Origin: an uncultured Clostridia bacterium
Lineage (GTDB): Bacteria; Bacillota; Clostridia; Christensenellales; Borkfalkiaceae
DNA: 7,305 nt
Assembly (NCBI GenBank): GCA_947629735.1
Contig: CANREX010000072.1
Span: 1 to 7,305, forward strand
Reading direction: 5' to 3'
The notes beneath the pieces are model-generated. The model saw only the letters and a program-made list of their open reading frames with translations, ran no database searches and was not told the origin of the DNA. Position 1 is the first letter of the stretch; each line of letters opens with the position of its first letter. The translations under genes were made by a program, and so were the position numbers. Below, in pieces: positions 4,881-7,305 of the stretch.

Positions 4881-6284
4881 ATGGATGAATTTCAAAGCGA
4901 AATCCATGAAGAATGTGGCGTTTTCGGCGTCTATTCGCAGGAAAACAGGAGCGTTGCTCATACCGTTTACTACGGGCTGTACGCATTGCAGCACCGCGGG
5001 CAGGAGAGCGCGGGTATTGCGGTAGCTTATGCCGACAAAATAATATATCATAAGGATATGGGCTTGGTCCCCGAGGTATTTGCGGGCGGCAAGCTCGAAA
5101 ATCTCCCCGAAGGCGATATAGCGGTGGGTCACGTCCGCTATTCCACGACGGGCGCAAGCCAGCACCTCAACGCGCAGCCCGTGGTCTTTACGGGCAAATG
5201 CGGCAAGATGGCGCTCGCCCACAACGGAAATCTAACTAACACAAAGCAGCTCAGGGAAGAGCTCATCGCCTCCAACGCGGTTTTCCAGACCACGATAGAT
5301 TCCGAGGTGATGGCGGTCATGATAAACAGCCTTTCGGACGGCGACATTTTGCAGGGAATAAAGCGCGCTTGCGCCCGTTTCAGGGGCTCATATGCGCTTG
5401 TCGTGATGACGACGGATAAGCTGATCGCCGTGCGCGACCCCTACGGAATACGTCCGCTCTGCCTCGGCACTGTGATAGACGACGTCGTAGTCGCCAGCGA
5501 AAGTTGTGCGCTCGACGCGGTTGGAGCGAATTTTCTGCGCGACGTCGAACCGGGCGAAATAGTAGTCATAGACAGCACGGGAATACATTCGCACATGATG
5601 GAGGATATCCCCGAAAAGAGCGCGATGTGCATTTTCGAATACGTGTATTTTGCGCGCCACGATTCCGTGCTCGATAAGTGCAGCGTGTACAAGGCGCGCA
5701 GGGAAGCGGGCAGACTTCTCGCAGAGCACTATCCCGCGAAGGCGGACATCGTCTCGGGCGTGCCCGATTCGGGCAACGTGGCGGCGCGCGGCTATTCGGA
5801 AGCGAGCGGAATTCCCTTTGTGGAAGCCCTCGCCAAGAACAGATACGTCGGCAGGACGTTTATCCAGCCCGACCAGCGTCAGCGCGAAAACAGCCTTAGC
5901 GTCAAGATGAACCCGTTGCGCGCAAACGTCGTCGGCAAGCGGATAATTCTTATAGACGACTCCATGGTGCGCGGCACGACGATGCGCAAAATAGTCAAAA
6001 TGTTGCGCGACGCGGGCGCAAAGGAAGTGCACGTGCGCATTTGCTCGCCCATAATCAAGCACCCCTGTCACCTCGGAATAGATTTCCAGACGTATTCCCA
6101 GCTTATCGGCGCGTACAAGACGGAAGAGCAGATTTGCGAATGCATAGGCGCGGACAGCTTGAAATATCTCTCGATAGAAGACCTCATGGCGAGCTGTTTG
6201 GATAGTTGCAGGGGATTCTGCCTCGGTTGCTTCAACGGCAAATATCCCTATCCTCTCGACGGCTACGAGGCGGACAAAAACTGA
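4881..6284 (+). CDS. purF: amidophosphoribosyltransferase (glutamine PRPP amidotransferase)
   Basis: PurF catalyses the first committed step of purine synthesis: PRPP plus glutamine gives 5-phosphoribosylamine. The protein has 467 residues, the usual size. Eleven residues ending in Glu-Glu precede the catalytic Cys12 (ECGVFG), matching the cleaved propeptide of the B. subtilis enzyme. Glutaminase residues are complete: GHVRYSTTG (83-91) and AHNGNLTN (113-120). The phosphoribosyltransferase half has SGVPDSGN (292-299) and the PRPP loop IILIDDSMVRGTT (355-367). Cys250, Cys396, Cys447 and Cys450 correspond to the four [4Fe-4S] ligands, so an oxygen-sensitive cluster is expected. In characterised homologs the enzyme is feedback-inhibited by purine nucleotides. 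The start has AAGAAGG (4868-4874) 6 nt upstream. It follows the pseudo-glutaminase paralog by 22 nt, so the two are almost certainly co-transcribed. Confidence 0.98.
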   Translation: MDEFQSEIHEECGVFGVYSQENRSVAHTVYYGLYALQHRGQESAGIAVAYADKIIYHKDMGLVPEVFAGGKLENLPEGDIAVGHVRYSTTGASQHLNAQPVVFTGKCGKMALAHNGNLTNTKQLREELIASNAVFQTTIDSEVMAVMINSLSDGDILQGIKRACARFRGSYALVVMTTDKLIAVRDPYGIRPLCLGTVIDDVVVASESCALDAVGANFLRDVEPGEIVVIDSTGIHSHMMEDIPEKSAMCIFEYVYFARHDSVLDKCSVYKARREAGRLLAEHYPAKADIVSGVPDSGNVAARGYSEASGIPFVEALAKNRYVGRTFIQPDQRQRENSLSVKMNPLRANVVGKRIILIDDSMVRGTTMRKIVKMLRDAGAKEVHVRICSPIIKHPCHLGIDFQTYSQLIGAYKTEEQICECIGADSLKYLSIEDLMASCLDSCRGFCLGCFNGKYPYPLDGYEADKN

Positions 6285-6326
6285 CGTCAACCTAACTTAA
6301 ACTATAAATCCGGCGGATAAAAATCA

Positions 6327-6414
6327 ATAAAACCCGAAAATTCGGCGTGTTAAACGATAAAACCCAACGGGCAAAACCTATAAACAAACGCAAAACAATC
6401 GCGATTTTTGCGAT
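6327..6414 (+). other. structured A/C-rich gap upstream of purM
   Basis: The 158-nt purF-purM gap (6285-6442) is the longest in the operon, A-rich, and has no open frame. It contains the direct repeat ATAAAACCC at 6327-6335 and 6357-6365, exactly 30 nt apart. It also has the small inverted repeat CCGAA/TTCGG (6334-6345). Two mutually exclusive stems follow: CGCAAAA (6389-6395) with TTTTGCG (6406-6412), or ATCGC (6398-6402) with GCGAT (6410-6414). No T-run follows, so it is not a standard terminator. I see no clear promoter. Confidence 0.4.
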
Positions 6415-6442
6415 ATTCACTTAAAGATACAAGGAGTTTTTT

Positions 6443-7305
6443 ATGTCTATTTCATACAAAGACAGCGGCGTTGACGTAGAGCGCGGCTATAAAGCGGTAA
6501 AGCTGATGAGGGAGCACGTTCAGTCCACATACACCAAGGGCGTTTTGGGCGATATAGGCTCTTTCGGCGGATTTTTCGCTATGCCGTCGGGCATGAAAGA
6601 ACCTGTGCTCGTCGCGGGCACCGACGGCGTCGGCACAAAGCTGAAATACGCGTTTATAGCGGACAAGCACGACACGATAGGCGTGGACGCGGTCGCAATG
6701 TGCGTGAACGACATCGTCTGTCAGGGCGCGAAGCCGCTGATATTCCTCGATTATTTCGCCACGGGCGCGCTCTCTCCCGAAAAAGTCGCAACCGTCGTTT
6801 CGGGCATAGCGGAAGGTTGCAGGCAGAGCGGTGCGGCGCTTATCGGCGGCGAGACGGCGGAAATGCCGGGCTTTTACGGCGCGGGCGAATACGATATCGC
6901 GGGCTTTGCCGTCGGCGTAGTGGACAGGGAAAAGGTTATAAACGGCAAGGACATAAAGGCGGGAGACGTGCTCATCGGCATTAAATCGAGCGGCATACAC
7001 TCCAACGGCTATTCCCTCGTCCGCAAGCTCTTCGGGGAAGACGTCAAAGAACTCGAAAAATACGACGAAAGGTTGGGCGGGCGCGTGATAGATGTCCTTC
7101 TCACTCCCACGAAAATATATGTAAAGTCCATTCTCGCGCTGATAGAAAAGGTGAAAGTCAAGGGCATAGCGCACATAACGGGCGGCGGATTTATCGAAAA
7201 CATTCCCCGCATTTTCCCCGAAGGTATCGGCTGCGAAATAGTCAAAAATTCGTATGAAGTTCCCGCCGTGTTCAAGATCATGCAGGAGAAGGCGGGAATA
7301 ACCGA
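6443..7305 (+). CDS. purM: phosphoribosylformylglycinamidine cyclo-ligase (AIR synthetase), 3' end cut
   Basis: PurM closes the imidazole ring, converting FGAM to AIR with ATP. The frame is open to the window edge. 287 complete codons are visible of the ~340-350 expected, so only the C-terminal part is missing. The start is fixed by AAGGAG (6431-6436) with a 6-nt spacer, and by the family N-terminus SYKDSGVDVERG (4-15). Signature segments follow in order: VAGTDGVGTKLKYA (57-70), HDTIGVDAVAMCVND (76-90), FLDYFATG (101-108), IGGETAEMPGFY (134-145), SSGIHSNGYSLVRK (182-195), LLTPTKIYVK (219-228) and AHITGGGFIENIPR (243-256). All are typical of the PurM/PurL ATP-binding fold, with nothing unusual. 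It is on the same strand and in the same pathway as purF, so it probably belongs to the same operon despite the longer gap before it. Confidence 0.98.
   Translation, partial: MSISYKDSGVDVERGYKAVKLMREHVQSTYTKGVLGDIGSFGGFFAMPSGMKEPVLVAGTDGVGTKLKYAFIADKHDTIGVDAVAMCVNDIVCQGAKPLIFLDYFATGALSPEKVATVVSGIAEGCRQSGAALIGGETAEMPGFYGAGEYDIAGFAVGVVDREKVINGKDIKAGDVLIGIKSSGIHSNGYSLVRKLFGEDVKELEKYDERLGGRVIDVLLTPTKIYVKSILALIEKVKVKGIAHITGGGFIENIPRIFPEGIGCEIVKNSYEVPAVFKIMQEKAGIT

Noticed and set aside
5388..6290. 300-codon open frame on the minus strand
   Set aside because: It lies antisense to purF, whose motifs are complete. The antisense translation is Arg/His/Ala-rich with no recognisable domain, a shadow of GC-biased codon use.

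Overview
The window reads as ordinary chromosomal DNA of an uncultured, anaerobic member of the Bacillota (class Clostridia). This is inferred from AAGGAG-type ribosome binding sites, moderate GC with frequent ATA isoleucine codons, A-rich intergenic DNA, a B. subtilis-type PurF with an 11-residue propeptide and iron-sulfur cysteines, and the clostridial gene order purE-purC-purF-purM. No mobile elements, RNA genes or CRISPR arrays are visible.

Layout. Positions 2-679 hold the C-terminal half of an AEC-family membrane transporter that enters from the left edge. Positions 820-1413 encode the mechanosensitive channel MscL, with an unusually long cytoplasmic linker. A 359-nt non-coding stretch follows. 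It contains degenerate 15-nt tandem repeats, a very strong GC-rich terminator hairpin (1582-1610), an AT-rich segment, and a promoter/operator-like cluster (1733-1778). A small membrane protein resembling DUF1294 lies on the minus strand (1773-2075), convergent with mscL and divergent from purE.

From 2130 to the right edge the window holds de novo purine (IMP) biosynthesis genes, all on the plus strand: purE, an intrinsic terminator, purC, a PurF paralog, canonical purF, a 158-nt A/C-rich gap, and purM (cut by the window end). PurF makes phosphoribosylamine from PRPP and glutamine. PurM closes the imidazole ring to AIR, PurE carboxylates or isomerises to CAIR, and PurC adds aspartate to give SAICAR. 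The remaining pur genes would be expected beyond the right edge.

The most interesting feature is the tandem pair of PurF-type proteins. The upstream one (3437-4858) keeps the PRPP-binding loop and all four iron-sulfur-ligand cysteine positions. It lacks the N-terminal catalytic cysteine of the glutaminase domain and the conserved Arg and Asn glutamine-site residues. It is therefore predicted to be a pseudo-glutaminase paired with a fully equipped PurF encoded 22 nt downstream. I recall this MGGFFG-type paralog as a family present in Clostridia and Bacteroidetes, usually labelled simply as amidophosphoribosyltransferase. I know of no assigned function.
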